The notes under the pieces were generated by a model that made no database searches, had not been told where the DNA came from, and saw only the letters and a program-made list of their open reading frames with translations. DNA of 64,000 nucleotides, taken from contig NZ_VJYI01000023.1 of assembly GCF_008065375.1 (NCBI RefSeq), positions 1-64,000 of the forward strand, in the 5' to 3' direction. Made by a program: the position numbers and the translations under genes. This document shows, in pieces, positions 1-13,318 of the stretch (positions are counted from its first letter, which is position 1; each line of letters begins with the position of its first letter). This stretch comes from Nonomuraea sp. SYSU D8015. Lineage in GTDB: Bacteria; Actinomycetota; Actinomycetes; Streptosporangiales; Streptosporangiaceae.

Positions 1-509
1 CCGCCTTCTCGATGTCACTGGTTCTTGCCGTCACCCTCGCAATCCTCTCACTGTTCCGCTCCCCATCCACATTTTGCGTGGTCACGTCGTCGCATGACGA
101 CGAACCAAGGCGGGCGGCACAGCGTGAACCCGGGACGCCCGAAAACCGGCACGGCGGCACCGGGGAACCCCGCCAGGACGGCCCGGCCCAGGGGCAGAAC
201 CGGCAGTTATCTGGGGTAGTCAAGCGAACTAGCTGGTCAGCCGCTTGAAGGTGGTCAAGCCACGTAAGGCCGGTAGGCCAACCGCGGCAGCCGCGCCAGC
301 GGGCCGTCGAGAGGTCCGTCAGCCGCGGTGCAGACCAGAGGCTCTGATAGCGCTTTCAGGTCGCGCCGCAAGCCGCCCCCGCCACGCGACCACGCAAAAG
401 GGCGTGGATAGAGCGTGCCCCCTGGCCACTGACCAGCCCACGCTGCCTGCCGCACCCTGAGATGCCGGCGTTTCGGCATGAAACGCGGGTCAACAGAGGG
501 AGAAGCGGC
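1..509. other. No convincing gene; noncoding left edge
   Basis: Short open frames occur on both strands, but none has a recognisable domain, a good ribosome binding site and a convincing length together. The only structured element seen is a LacI-like palindrome, listed separately. On the minus strand an open frame starting GTG at 70 runs off the left edge and could be the start of a gene outside the window, but only 23 codons are visible. Confidence 0.5.
345..358. promoter_or_regulatory. LacI-family-like palindrome TGATAGCGCTTTCA
   Basis: This 14-bp sequence is an inverted repeat with one mismatched pair around a central GCGC. That is the general shape of LacI/GalR-family operators (AGCGCT core flanked by TGA/TCA). 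It lies about 150 bp upstream of the exported protein gene that starts at 510. Function is inferred from shape only. Confidence 0.35.
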
Positions 510-986
510 ATGCGATCTCACAAGCTCATACGCGCGCTCGCGCTGATGGCGGGCCTGACCGTCTCGGCGGCTGTGTCCGCGGCCTCGCCCGTCGGCGCGA
601 CGAGCGCGGCCACCACGTGCCGGGTGGAGCTGGACCTCGTCGACGCCTACGACACGGAGGAGAACAACGGCGACGAGATCAAGATCAACCTCGCCGGGTA
701 CATGTACCCAAGCGGCAACCAATACGCCGCCATGAACAACGGTGATCGCGCCTATTCCGGCAACTTCGCCAGCCCGACCACCACCATCGGCACCACCGGA
801 TCAGCACTGCTCAGCCTGCGGGAGGTCACCCCGCCCGTCGTCGGCCAAGGCAAGCAGCTCGGCTCGGTCACCGCGTGGGGCTCCACCTGCGCCACGCTGG
901 CCACCGGACAGATCACCTACATCCCGCAGCACATCTTCGGCGGCGACTACTGGTACTACATGAGCCTGGTGATGACCGGCCCGTAG
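510..986 (+). CDS. Small exported protein, function unknown
   Basis: About 158 residues. The chosen ATG follows an AGAGGGAGAAG ribosome binding site; an in-frame start at 462 would put extra residues ahead of the signal peptide. Residues 1-30 form a Sec signal peptide (RSHK, then a hydrophobic stretch, ending Ala-rich near VSA-ASP). The mature part is rich in Asn, Gly and Thr, with two cysteines that could form a disulfide. It ends with aromatic residues (GDYWYYM), typical of small secreted beta-rich proteins. No family is recognised. It stands alone upstream of the anti-sigma gene, with 42 bp between them, and has no enzymatic motif. Confidence 0.7.
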   Translation: MRSHKLIRALALMAGLTVSAAVSAASPVGATSAATTCRVELDLVDAYDTEENNGDEIKINLAGYMYPSGNQYAAMNNGDRAYSGNFASPTTTIGTTGSALLSLREVTPPVVGQGKQLGSVTAWGSTCATLATGQITYIPQHIFGGDYWYYMSLVMTGP

Positions 987-1028
987 CCCCCCTCACCCTC
1001 CTCCGACCCGGGGCGGGGCGAGAAGATC

Positions 1029-1640
1029 ATGAGCGACGCGTTCGAGTTACGGTGTCCCGTCAGTGACGATCTTGCCTTCATCCGGGACCTGGTACGCTTC
1101 CTCGGCGAGCACAGCGGCCTGTGCGGCGAGCGGCTGGAGGACCTGGTACTGGCGGTCAACGAGGCGGTCACCAACGTGCTCGACCACGGCGGCAAGGCCG
1201 GCATCATCACCGTCCGCCGCACCGACGACGGCGTCACCGTGGAGATCCGCGACCTCGCCGACCGGCTCAGCCACGATCATCTGGCAGGCGCCCACGTCGA
1301 CCCGACCGCCTCGGGCGGGTTCGGCCTGTGGGTGATCCAGCACCTGTGCGATCGGGCCGTCGTGGAGCGGACGGAGATGGGCTCGCTGCTGCGCCTGGAC
1401 GTCCTTCGCCGGCCCGCCGCGGTCCCGCGTCCTGACCGCCACTTCCGGCACGACGACCATGACGGCCACGACGACCATGGTGGCCACGACGGCCGGGACC
1501 GGCAACCGGTCGGCGGCTTAACGGTTGGATCCCCCCGCCCCGGTTCGTGTCAGGGCGCCGGGTGGGCGGCATCCATAATGATCTTGGAGTGGGCCGGACT
1601 GTATCGGTCAATCTCACCGCGAAAGATCATCACGCGGTAG
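1029..1640 (+). CDS. Anti-sigma factor / serine-kinase-like ATPase (HATPase_c, RsbW type)
   Basis: Predicted cytoplasmic regulator of a sigma factor or its antagonist. Residues about 5-135 form a GHKL ATPase fold: an N-box (NEAVTNVLDHG), a weak G1 box and a G2 box (GGFGLWVI). RsbW/SpoIIAB-like proteins bind sigma factors and phosphorylate STAS partners, and this one probably does too. Such proteins usually end near residue 135-150. Here a 60-residue tail continues, first His/Asp/Gly-rich (HDDHDGHDDHGGHDG) and then antisense to a STAS remnant, so the true C-terminus may have been altered by a frameshift. Codon 7 is TTA (1047-1049), rare in such genomes and a possible point of bldA-type control. 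Confidence 0.75.
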   Translation: MSDAFELRCPVSDDLAFIRDLVRFLGEHSGLCGERLEDLVLAVNEAVTNVLDHGGKAGIITVRRTDDGVTVEIRDLADRLSHDHLAGAHVDPTASGGFGLWVIQHLCDRAVVERTEMGSLLRLDVLRRPAAVPRPDRHFRHDDHDGHDDHGGHDGRDRQPVGGLTVGSPRPGSCQGAGWAASIMILEWAGLYRSISPRKIITR

Positions 1641-1678
1641 CCGGGACGATGGTCCACGGTGATCTGCAGGTCGGTCAT
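1550..1678 (-). pseudogene. STAS-domain (anti-sigma antagonist) N-terminal remnant
   Basis: A 42-codon minus-strand frame begins MTDLQITVDHRPGYRV and continues MIFRGEIDRYS. This matches the first strands of STAS anti-anti-sigma proteins (hydrophobic strand, GEID turn, start of helix 1). It stops after PAHSKIIMDAA, long before the phosphorylatable serine that normally follows. It overlaps the 3' end of the convergent anti-sigma gene. This looks like the truncated partner of that kinase; a tiny functional peptide cannot be excluded. Confidence 0.45.
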
Positions 1679-2096
1679 GGCGCCGTCTGTCCGCTGGTGG
1701 GGATGCCGTGCCGCCTCCGGCAGCCAACATCGTGCCGGTGGTGACCAACTCTGCTACCCCACAGCATGGAATTGACTCGCCTCACCGGTAAGGCAAGCCG
1801 GGGCGATGACGGGCGACCGCCGGGCAATCGCCCAGGATGCCGCGAGCGCCCCCGGGACGTCCAGGACGTCCCGCAAGACGTCCCCGCCGGCGCAGGCCTC
1901 CCCAGGCCCGTGGGGCGCGAGGGGGACCATCGCCGCCTGCGCCTGTGGGGATGATCGTTCAGCCGGGGAACAAGCGCACCACCGGCGGGACATACTCCGT
2001 GCCTGACGGGAAGGAGACAGAGGCGACCGGCCGCGCGAGAGCGCCGCGCCGGGCGGAGAGGGGGACCCGACCCGTCGAAAGGCTAGGAGGAGACAC

Positions 2097-2333
2097 ATGG
2101 ATCCGTCAGGCCAGGAGACCGGCAAGGTCACCGGTACCCAGGACAAGGACTACAACCTGATCTGGTTCGTCGAGCAGTGCCTGAGCAACGTGCTGCGGCT
2201 GGAGAACTACATCGCCGACGCCGAGCGCGCGGGCGATGGGGAACTGGCCGGCTTCTTCCGCCGCGCCCAAGCCGAGAGCCGCAAGGGAGCCGAGCAGGGC
2301 AAGGAGCTTCTGAGTAAGCGCCTGCTGAAGTAA
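2097..2333 (+). CDS. Small conserved-looking helical protein, unknown function
   Basis: 78 residues, with a near-perfect ribosome binding site (AGGAGGAGACAC) before the ATG. The sequence is charged and amphipathic: an N-terminal polar stretch, then two probable helices (IWFVEQCLSNVLRLENYIADAE and GELAGFFRRAQAESRKGAEQ) ending in basic residues. This resembles small four-helix or coiled-coil proteins that accompany stress-related genes in actinomycetes, but no named family is assigned. A strong terminator follows directly, so it is a monocistronic unit. Confidence 0.7.
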   Translation: MDPSGQETGKVTGTQDKDYNLIWFVEQCLSNVLRLENYIADAERAGDGELAGFFRRAQAESRKGAEQGKELLSKRLLK

Positions 2334-2350
2334 TCGCCCAGACTCCCACG

Positions 2351-2385
2351 TGAAAGCGGCCGCCCGCGACGGGCGGCCGCTTTCA
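2351..2385 (+). terminator. Intrinsic terminator-like hairpin after the small protein gene
   Basis: A perfect 15-bp stem (TGAAAGCGGCCGCCC against its complement) closes a 5-nt GCGAC loop 17 bp after the stop codon. There is no long T run, which is common for actinomycete terminators. Confidence 0.85.
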
Positions 2386-2533
2386 CTGTGCGGTCACGCA
2401 TCACGGGCGGCCCCCTGGGTGGGTTGAACCGCCCCAAGGGTGCTCTGGCGCCCGTGCCGCGGGGCCGGCGAGTGTCGCCACGCACTGCCGCGACCGGCCG
2501 AGTGCGTGGTCCTCGTGTCGAAGCGTCCTGACT

Positions 2534-2774
2534 CCAGTCGGTCTTCGCCCGCTCCAGCACCTCCTCCAGCGAGTCGGCCTCGGCCTCAAGCTCGGCCTCG
2601 CGATGGTCGACCAGCAGCCGCATCCGACTGAGCAGCCCGTCGGTCCCGAACAGCCATCCAGTTGTCGAGGCGGCGGGCATGTTCCCGATGGTCACGCCAA
2701 GGCCACGCGCGATCAACGAGCAGCCCGTAGTGATCCAGCCCACCCGGCGCCAGGTGATATTCGCGTTCGCTCAT
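2534..2774 (-). pseudogene. Frameshifted small gene, unknown function
   Basis: Two overlapping minus-strand frames read as one protein if a frameshift near 2640-2650 is allowed. The first gives MSEREYHLAPGG...RRLDNWMAV. The second continues with DGLLSRMRLLV and an acidic coiled segment (REAELEAEADSLEEVLERAKTDW). The join gives a coherent helical protein of about 80 residues, whereas each frame alone turns to low-complexity sequence at the break. No family is recognised. Confidence 0.4.
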
Positions 2775-2945
2775 CTTCGTCCCGAGCCTCGTTCTTGTCC
2801 GCGGCTGATTGACCCCGGCGATCGAACTCTTCCTGATCGCTGTCCGGCCGCCTGGCGCCGCGGACTGAATGCGGGGGCGAGTGCGGCCGTCCATTCGGCT
2901 ACGGCCAGGGGCGGATCGTGGCGGTCCGTGGAGCCGGAGCCGCGC

Positions 2946-3236
2946 CTCGATCGCCGGAAGGGCGTGGGTATCGGTGTCGTAGGTCGTCAGCACCAGCACG
3001 CGCGCGGTGACGCCGAGCCTGGTCAGCTCGTTGATCGCGGTCAGCCCGTCCATGCCCGGCATGCGCAGGTCCATCAGGATCACGTCGGGCCGGAGCTCCT
3101 GGGCGAGCCGTACGGCTGTGGCGCCGTCCGCGGCCTCGCCCAGCACCTCGAATCCGGGTGCGGAGGCGAACATGCTGCTCAGCCCATCCCTGACGACGGG
3201 ATGGTCGTCCGCGATCACTACCGCATCGGGGTCTCG
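2946..3236 (-). pseudogene. Response regulator receiver-domain fragment (NarL/FixJ type)
   Basis: The minus strand encodes an almost complete receiver domain: the acidic pair and DHPVVRDGL at the start (VIADDHP), the phospho-acceptor region (VILMDLRMPGMDG), and a switch Thr in VLVLTTYDTD. Similarity stops after THALPAIEA, where a DNA-binding LuxR-type output domain should follow about 60 residues later; the frame then becomes unrelated sequence. It has no start of its own, because it is fused upstream to an ABC ATPase fragment. It is a broken two-component regulator. Confidence 0.75.
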
Positions 3237-3253
3237 GTCACCGGAGGCCGGGG

Positions 3254-3361
3254 CTCGGCCTCCTCCATGAAGGGGGTGACCAGCACGATCGTCACCCCGC
3301 GAGAGCGCACGCCCTCGATCAGGTCCCAGGTGTCGCGCCGGGACTGCGGGTCGAGACCGCC
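3254..3361 (-). pseudogene. ABC transporter ATPase fragment (drug-export type)
   Basis: About 36 codons carry the D-loop to H-loop part of a daunorubicin-resistance-type ATPase: GGLDPQSRRDTWDLI, then GVTIVLVTPFMEEAE. In working homologues the H-loop reads THFMEEAE; here the histidine is Pro. Walker A, signature and Walker B motifs are absent nearby. It sits directly upstream of the receiver-domain fragment, as if a deletion had joined neighbouring kinase/regulator/exporter genes. Confidence 0.7.
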
Positions 3362-3630
3362 GCGCGACGCATCGGAGGACGCCGCGGCCAGACGGCAACG
3401 ACCAGATCGGCGGCCGGGGGCGGCGCACCGTGGCGGGGACCAGCTCCACGTCGTCGGTCCGTTGGCGCATCCCCGGTCGGTCAACAGGTCCACCCGTCCA
3501 GTAACGCTCCCAGCGGAGACCCGAGCGGAGCGCCAAGGACAGCTCCCGGCCGGCCCTCGGGTGGGCGCAAAGCCTCAGAACAGCCGAAAATCAATAGCGT
3601 CGGTGATGGTAAGAATGATTGCCTGGCGGC

Positions 3631-4371
3631 ATGTCTGGGTTCGATGATGCGGCTTTCTTCGGTGACCGATGGGCGGACCACTACGGCGACGGACCGGATC
3701 CAGCTGCGGCAGTGGGGTTCCTGGCCGAGCTGGCAGGTGCGGGGCCCGTTCTTGAACTCGCGAGTGGCACCGGCCGCGTCACACTGCCCCTCGCCGCACG
3801 AGGCATCGCCGTCGCGGGCGTCGAGGGTTCGGCGGCGATGGTTGAACGGATGCGGGAGAGACCAGGTGGAAAACGGATTCCGGTCACTGTAGGCGACATG
3901 GCGGACGTGCCCGTCGAAGGGTCTTTCAGCTTGGTCTTTCTTGTTTTCAACACCCTGTTCAACCTGCCGAGCCAGGAACGGCAGAGGGACTGCTTCCACA
4001 ACGTCGCGCGGGCCCTCCAGCCGGATGGCGCGTTCGTCATCGAGTGCTTCGTACCGGACCCGGCCAAGTTCGATCGGGGTTCGCGGGTTGAAGCGCTTGA
4101 GGTGACCGAGGATTCCGCGACGATCCAGGTCTACCGACATGACGCGGTCGCCCAGCGGTATGCGAAGCAGACCATCACCTTTTCCACCGATGGAATTCGT
4201 ATGTTGCCCGTGGCGCTTCGGTATTGCTGGCCCAGTGAGTTGGACCTGATGGCGAGCCAAGCCGGTCTTCAACTTCACGAGCGATATGCGGACTGGGATC
4301 GTCGGCCGTTCGACTCCGACAGCACCAGTCATATCTCGGTCTACCGACCCGCTGCCGCCGCCACCAGGTAG
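3631..4371 (+). CDS. Class I SAM-dependent methyltransferase
   Basis: About 246 residues, cytoplasmic. The Rossmann fold is visible: motif I LELASGTGRVTLPLA binds SAM, an acidic residue follows in VAGVEGS (end of strand 2), and a GDMADV motif and a PDGAFVIECFVPD strand come later. This matches methyltransferase-25-type small-molecule enzymes; the substrate cannot be told. ATG 3631 is preferred, with TTG 3619 in the same frame as an alternative. It is the only intact gene in a stretch otherwise made of broken two-component and ABC genes, so it may be selected on its own. Confidence 0.85.
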   Translation: MSGFDDAAFFGDRWADHYGDGPDPAAAVGFLAELAGAGPVLELASGTGRVTLPLAARGIAVAGVEGSAAMVERMRERPGGKRIPVTVGDMADVPVEGSFSLVFLVFNTLFNLPSQERQRDCFHNVARALQPDGAFVIECFVPDPAKFDRGSRVEALEVTEDSATIQVYRHDAVAQRYAKQTITFSTDGIRMLPVALRYCWPSELDLMASQAGLQLHERYADWDRRPFDSDSTSHISVYRPAAAATR

Positions 4372-4496
4372 GTCACTCGTCATAGGCGTCGCCCGGCAGT
4401 GAGGGCGGTGGACCAGTGTCGGGTGAGCCCTCTTTCCGGGCGGGCGGCGAGGAGACAGCGTATTTCGTGGTAGAGGTGTTCGCGTTCGGCGGTCTC

Positions 4497-5150
4497 CAGC
4501 GCGTGGTCGTCGGCGATCAGGACCCTGCATCCGACCAGGCCGTGCCGCGGAGGAGGCCGACGGCGCTGCACGGCCGGTGGCGCTTGTCCGGACGCACGCG
4601 CGCGGCTATCCTCGCTCCACCAGCCGCATCGGTAGCCCGCTCGTGCGTACGCTCTTCGGCGTCGTGCAACTGGACCTCCCGGCAGGCAGCAGCCGCCCGG
4701 CCGTCCACCCGCCGGTCACGAAGAAGACCATGACCAGGGCCGATCCGATGCCCGGCCGGGTGTCGTGGAACGCAGGGCGATCGCGTCGGCCGTGCTCCCG
4801 ACCGCGCCGGCCGACGCCCCGAACGCCACCGCCGACGATCGTAGGCGCAGCACAGCCGAGAACGCGGCCACCAGGATCGCCGGAAACGGCGCGACCGTGG
4901 CCGGCGGGCCGTCGACAGCGGCCGCCCGCAGCAACAGTGCGGCCACGATGACGGCCAGCGCGAGCGGCGGCGTGTGCCGCCGCACCGCCAGCGGCACCGT
5001 CGTCACCAAGGCGAAGGCGATCTCGGCCCAGAGCGGGGCCCGCCGGCAGCACCCCCGCGACGGCCCAGACGGCCGGCAGCCCGGCGAGCGCCAGGTCCGC
5101 GCAGGGCGGGCGCCGGGGCACGTGGGCGAGTCGTGCGAGGGGTCCACACG
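4497..5150 (-). pseudogene. Decayed sensor histidine kinase with a response-regulator stub
   Basis: Three minus-strand frames must be joined to follow one protein. First comes ADLALAGLPAVWAVAGVLP, then LWAEIAFALVTTVPLAVRR with further hydrophobic helices, then ALVMVFFVTGGWTAGRLL. These are the membrane helices of an actinobacterial NarX/DesK-like sensor kinase N-terminal region. The dimerisation histidine and ATPase domain are missing. At 4497-4526 a short RVLIADDHAL segment looks like the first strand of a response regulator. It is read as a frameshifted, deleted two-component pair, probably related to the fragments at 2946-3361. Confidence 0.6.
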
Positions 5151-5571
5151 CCGAACGGTACTGCCCGGCCAGACCATGGGCGTCAGCCGGCCGAGATGGC
5201 CGGGTCAGCTTCCGATGGTAGGCGATCGCCCTCTCCGGCGGACGCGCCCGGAACCGGGCGGTCTCTAGCGTTGCGCCGTGACATCCCAAGAAACAGCGAG
5301 GGGGCGCTGGTCCTTCTCGTCCCCGGTTTCATCGCACTGGCCCGCCGCTGTACCCGCGCCGCCCGCATCGGCACCGCCGTCTCTGCCGGGCACGTCCTGC
5401 CGGCGTTCGGCGCCACGGCGTCCAACCTGAACGGCGCCGACGACGCGTGGTCCCCGTTCGTGGCCGTGCCACGCCCACGATCAGCGACATGCGTACGCCG
5501 ATAAAGAAGTTGCATGCCGTATCCCTCCTTTGCTGAACTTCCAGAGGCGCCCGTCGATCTAGGAGGCCGGG
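5151..5571. other. No convincing gene
   Basis: A minus-strand ATG at 5515 has a good Shine-Dalgarno (AAAGGAGGGA at 5523-5532), but the frame behind it is Arg/Pro/Thr-rich with no hydrophobic or domain pattern. Switching frames does not yield a recognisable protein. It could be another decayed gene start. The right end holds the ribosome binding site for ATG 5572. Confidence 0.4.
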
Positions 5572-5670
5572 ATGAACACCGTCATGTCCGCCCAGCGCAA
5601 GCACACCGCCTATCCAGAGGACATGACACCCGGTGCCCGCCCCGACCTCGCACGTGCCGTCAGACCATGA
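5572..5670 (+). other. Short ORF with the strong RBS, overlapping the MFS gene
   Basis: An AGGAGG directly precedes ATG 5572, the best translation start in this area. Its 32-codon frame (MNTVMSAQRKHTAYPED...) stops at 5670, while the MFS frame overlaps it by one register. Either it is the original N-terminus of the transporter, separated by a single-base indel near 5635-5670, or a short upstream ORF coupled to it. Confidence 0.45.
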
Positions 5671-6865
5671 CCGGCGCGGCTTCGGCCGCGCCCGCCGAGC
5701 TGCCGCAGCGCCCTTCTTCCTCACCGGCCTGCTGTTCGCCAGCTACTTCGTCCAGATCCCTTCGCTGAAACTCGACCTCGGCCTGTCCGAGGGCAGACTC
5801 GGCGTCTTCCTGATGCTGCCCGTCCTGTCCGGCCTGGCTGCCATGCAACTGACCGGACGACTCGTCGGCCGGTTCGGCAGCGGACCCGTCGTCCGCACCA
5901 CCACGCTCGCCCTGCCACTGGCCCTCCTGGCCTTCGCGCTCGTCGCCGACCAAGTGACGTTCGGCCTCGTCCTGCTGATGTTCGGCGCAATCGACGGGCT
6001 GATGGACATCGCGATGAACGCTCACGCCGTCGCCGTCGAGCGCGCCCGCCACCGGCCGATCATGAACGCTTGCCATGCCGGCTGGAGCATCGGCGCCGCC
6101 GCCGGCTCCCTGCTCGGCGGTGCCGCCCTCGCCGCCGGGCTGTCCCTCGCCCAGCACTTCCTGCTCATCACCGCTGTCACTGTGGCCATGGCGCTCATCA
6201 CCGGACGGCACCTGCTGCCTGCCCACACCGACCGCAGCCCACAACAGCCCCGCCCCGCACAGCGGACGGGGTGGTGGACCGGCTGGACCTCTCGCGTCCT
6301 TCTCCTCGGGGCGACCGGAGTCCTGGTGTTCGTCATCTCCGGCGTCGTGGGCAGCTGGAGCGGGGTGTTCCTCCATGAGGACCTCGGCGCCTCGCTGGGC
6401 ACCGCGTCCCTGGGCTACATCTGCTACAACGTCTGCGAGGCCGGCGCTCGTCTCCTGGGCGACCGCTTCCAGGAACGCCTCGGGCCTTCCATTCTTGTCC
6501 GCATCAGCGGACTGATCGCCGTCACCGGGCTCGTCGTGGTCGTGTTCAGCCGCGTCCCCGGCCCGGCCATCGCCGGCTTCGCCATCCTCGGCCTCGGCCT
6601 TGCCGTACTGATCCCCATCATTCTCAGCGCGGCCGGCCACGACGGCGCGAGCTCGGACACCTCCAATGCGGCGGCCGCGCTCTCCAAGGTCGGCACCCTC
6701 ACCTACAGCGGTCAACTTCTCGGCCCCATGGCGGTCGGATGGTCCGCTGGGGCGTTCGGGATGCCACAGACCTTCGCCGGCTTGACGATCCTGCTCGCCG
6801 CAGCCCTCATCATCGCCACCAAGAGGTGCTTCCCGTCTCTGCCCGTACGCATCCCCCGAAACTGA
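5633..6865 (+). CDS. MFS transporter (12-helix major facilitator)
   Basis: About 400 residues forming repeated hydrophobic helices of a polytopic inner-membrane carrier. FFLTGLLFASYFVQIPSLK is helix 1. GRLVGRFGSGPVVR is the MFS loop 2-3 signature region. NACHAGWSIGAAAGSLLGG lies in helix 5, and a second six-helix half starts near residue 220. The pattern resembles the YbjJ/fucose-permease-like branch, but the substrate is unknown. The GTG at 5633 has no clear ribosome binding site, whereas a strong one precedes ATG 5572 in another frame, so the annotated N-terminus is doubtful. The membrane domain from residue about 25 is intact. Confidence 0.8.
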   Translation: MPAPTSHVPSDHDRRGFGRARRAAAAPFFLTGLLFASYFVQIPSLKLDLGLSEGRLGVFLMLPVLSGLAAMQLTGRLVGRFGSGPVVRTTTLALPLALLAFALVADQVTFGLVLLMFGAIDGLMDIAMNAHAVAVERARHRPIMNACHAGWSIGAAAGSLLGGAALAAGLSLAQHFLLITAVTVAMALITGRHLLPAHTDRSPQQPRPAQRTGWWTGWTSRVLLLGATGVLVFVISGVVGSWSGVFLHEDLGASLGTASLGYICYNVCEAGARLLGDRFQERLGPSILVRISGLIAVTGLVVVVFSRVPGPAIAGFAILGLGLAVLIPIILSAAGHDGASSDTSNAAAALSKVGTLTYSGQLLGPMAVGWSAGAFGMPQTFAGLTILLAAALIIATKRCFPSLPVRIPRN

Positions 6866-7361
6866 ACCACTCGGCGCGATTGTGGGTCCCCCTGAATACG
6901 TGTATGACGTGCAACCAGCCTTCGGCGGCTCAGAGGGGCTGGTCAGGTGCCGTGCCAGGTCGGGGCGGAGGTGCCGGTCAGGCGTCTGGTCATCACATTG
7001 ATCATCGCCCAGCAACCCGCGATTCGGGAGCCGGCAAGAGTAATGCTCGTGGTCGCATACCCGACGGCTGTCAGTATGAGGATTTCGACGATTCCCACGA
7101 ACGGGCTCCGTAAGTGACGACCGAGTTCTCGAACCCCTGGTCGACCAGGACTTTTCTGGACGGGAAGCCTGGTCGGCCAGGCGGTCCAGCTGCGCGATAC
7201 CGGCGACATCCTCCGTCACACCACAGAGCGAAATAGATGGCTTCGTGGACCGTCCGGACCGCGCGCCGCCTCAGTTCCGGTGGATACCTATCAGCAGCAC
7301 GCCGGCCACCGGAGCCGGTCCGGAGACCGGGCCGGCTCCAGGGTCGGGCGTCACATTGGCA
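6866..7361. other. No convincing gene between MFS and ThuA fusion genes
   Basis: A minus-strand frame (7209 to 6943) contains a hydrophobic run, FVGIVEILILTAVGYATTSITLAG, but has no ribosome binding site and no recognised family. Near the right end, GGAGCCGG (7311-7318) and CCGGCTCC (7332-7339) form an imperfect hairpin that could end the leftward ThuA fusion transcript. Confidence 0.4.
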
Positions 7362-10859
<3,498 letters not shown>

Positions 10860-10931
10860 TTACCGGCAACTGTCGGAGTTGAAGGGTGCGAAGGCATGAG
10901 TCGGTGAAGTGCTTCTCCTCGATGGTCATGT

Positions 10932-10943
10932 CGAATCGATTCG
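10932..10943. promoter_or_regulatory. Perfect palindrome CGAATCGATTCG, candidate LacI-family operator (copy 1)
   Basis: The 12-bp palindrome has the GAA-N-CG-N-TTC form typical of LacI-family sites. It lies 91 bp upstream of the leftward ThuA fusion gene. Identical copies occur at 11286 and 29790. Confidence 0.55.
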
Positions 10944-11138
10944 GGTCTCCCCAACATGCGCGTAAAGCATGCTTATCCAGGGAACCAGAGACCGCCTTTC
11001 CTGTTCCACTGGGCGATGGTCTCGCCGCCTTTCCAGGGCCGCCTTTACGGGCGACGCCGATGGTGCGGTGCCTGTCTCACCTCTCCGGACCGGCAAGGAT
11101 CGGCGATACGCTCCGGATGGTCAGACGCGCGATGAGTA

Positions 11139-11149
11139 TGAAACTTTCA
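11139..11149. promoter_or_regulatory. TGAAACTTTCA palindrome
   Basis: A perfect inverted repeat around one central base, in the divergent gap 10842-11537. The reverse complement, TGAAAGTTTCA, occurs upstream of the esterase gene at 38524, and a variant lies at 29628. GAAANTTTC palindromes are known upstream of streptomycete xylanase genes (recalled, not checked). Confidence 0.5.
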
Positions 11150-11250
11150 GGCTCTGTACCGGGCGCAGGATTCCCTCCGCACATACGCCGAGGAAGCCTC
11201 CTCCTCTGCCGATCGCCGAAAGGCGTCCTTCACGTCCAGGAAACATGCCA

Positions 11251-11297
11251 TTGACATCCCTCGCCGACGAGATCTACGCTTCCCGCGAATCGATTCG
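11251..11297 (+). promoter_or_regulatory. Candidate promoter with CGAATCGATTCG operator (copy 2)
   Basis: A TTGACA hexamer at 11251-11256 is followed 16-18 bp later by weak -10 candidates (TCTACG or TACGCT). The palindrome CGAATCGATTCG lies at 11286-11297, over the expected transcription start, an arrangement suited to repression. It is 240 bp upstream of the GH gene. No other gene occupies this intergenic region (10842-11537). Confidence 0.45.
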
Positions 11298-11537
11298 ATG
11301 ATGGCGCTTCCCCGGACGTAGACCGACCGTCCCACCGACTCAATCCTGCCCACACGCGCGTACGGCACCCGAAACCAGGGTGAGCAGTGCAAGACCACCA
11401 TCGGCGGCGTCGACCGCCGTGCCGAGGCCGCCCGGCAGCGTCTCGTACGTCCAGGGCGGGCAAATGGGCGGTCTCCCAGGAGACGGTCGCCGGTGGTCGC
11501 GTCATCCGCATACTCCCCTCTGCGCGAGGAGTTATGA

Positions 11538-13307
<1,770 letters not shown>

Positions 13308-13318
13308 CCCCAAGGGCG

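Noticed and set aside
1-70. Minus-strand GTG frame leaving the window
   Set aside because: Only 23 codons are visible, no ribosome binding site, so a partial gene cannot be claimed.
1436-1500. CACGACGACC-type repeats as a possible satellite
   Set aside because: They are in frame within a coding sequence and imperfect; better explained as a His/Asp-rich peptide.
1951-2160. Plus-strand ATG frame MIVQPGNKRTTGGTY resembling YjzC-like small proteins
   Set aside because: Similarity fades after 20 residues and the frame becomes Arg-rich across the RBS of the real gene at 2097.
6943-7209. Minus-strand frame with a hydrophobic run, possible membrane protein or transposase
   Set aside because: No start signal, no family match by eye, and the rest of the frame is Arg/Pro-rich.
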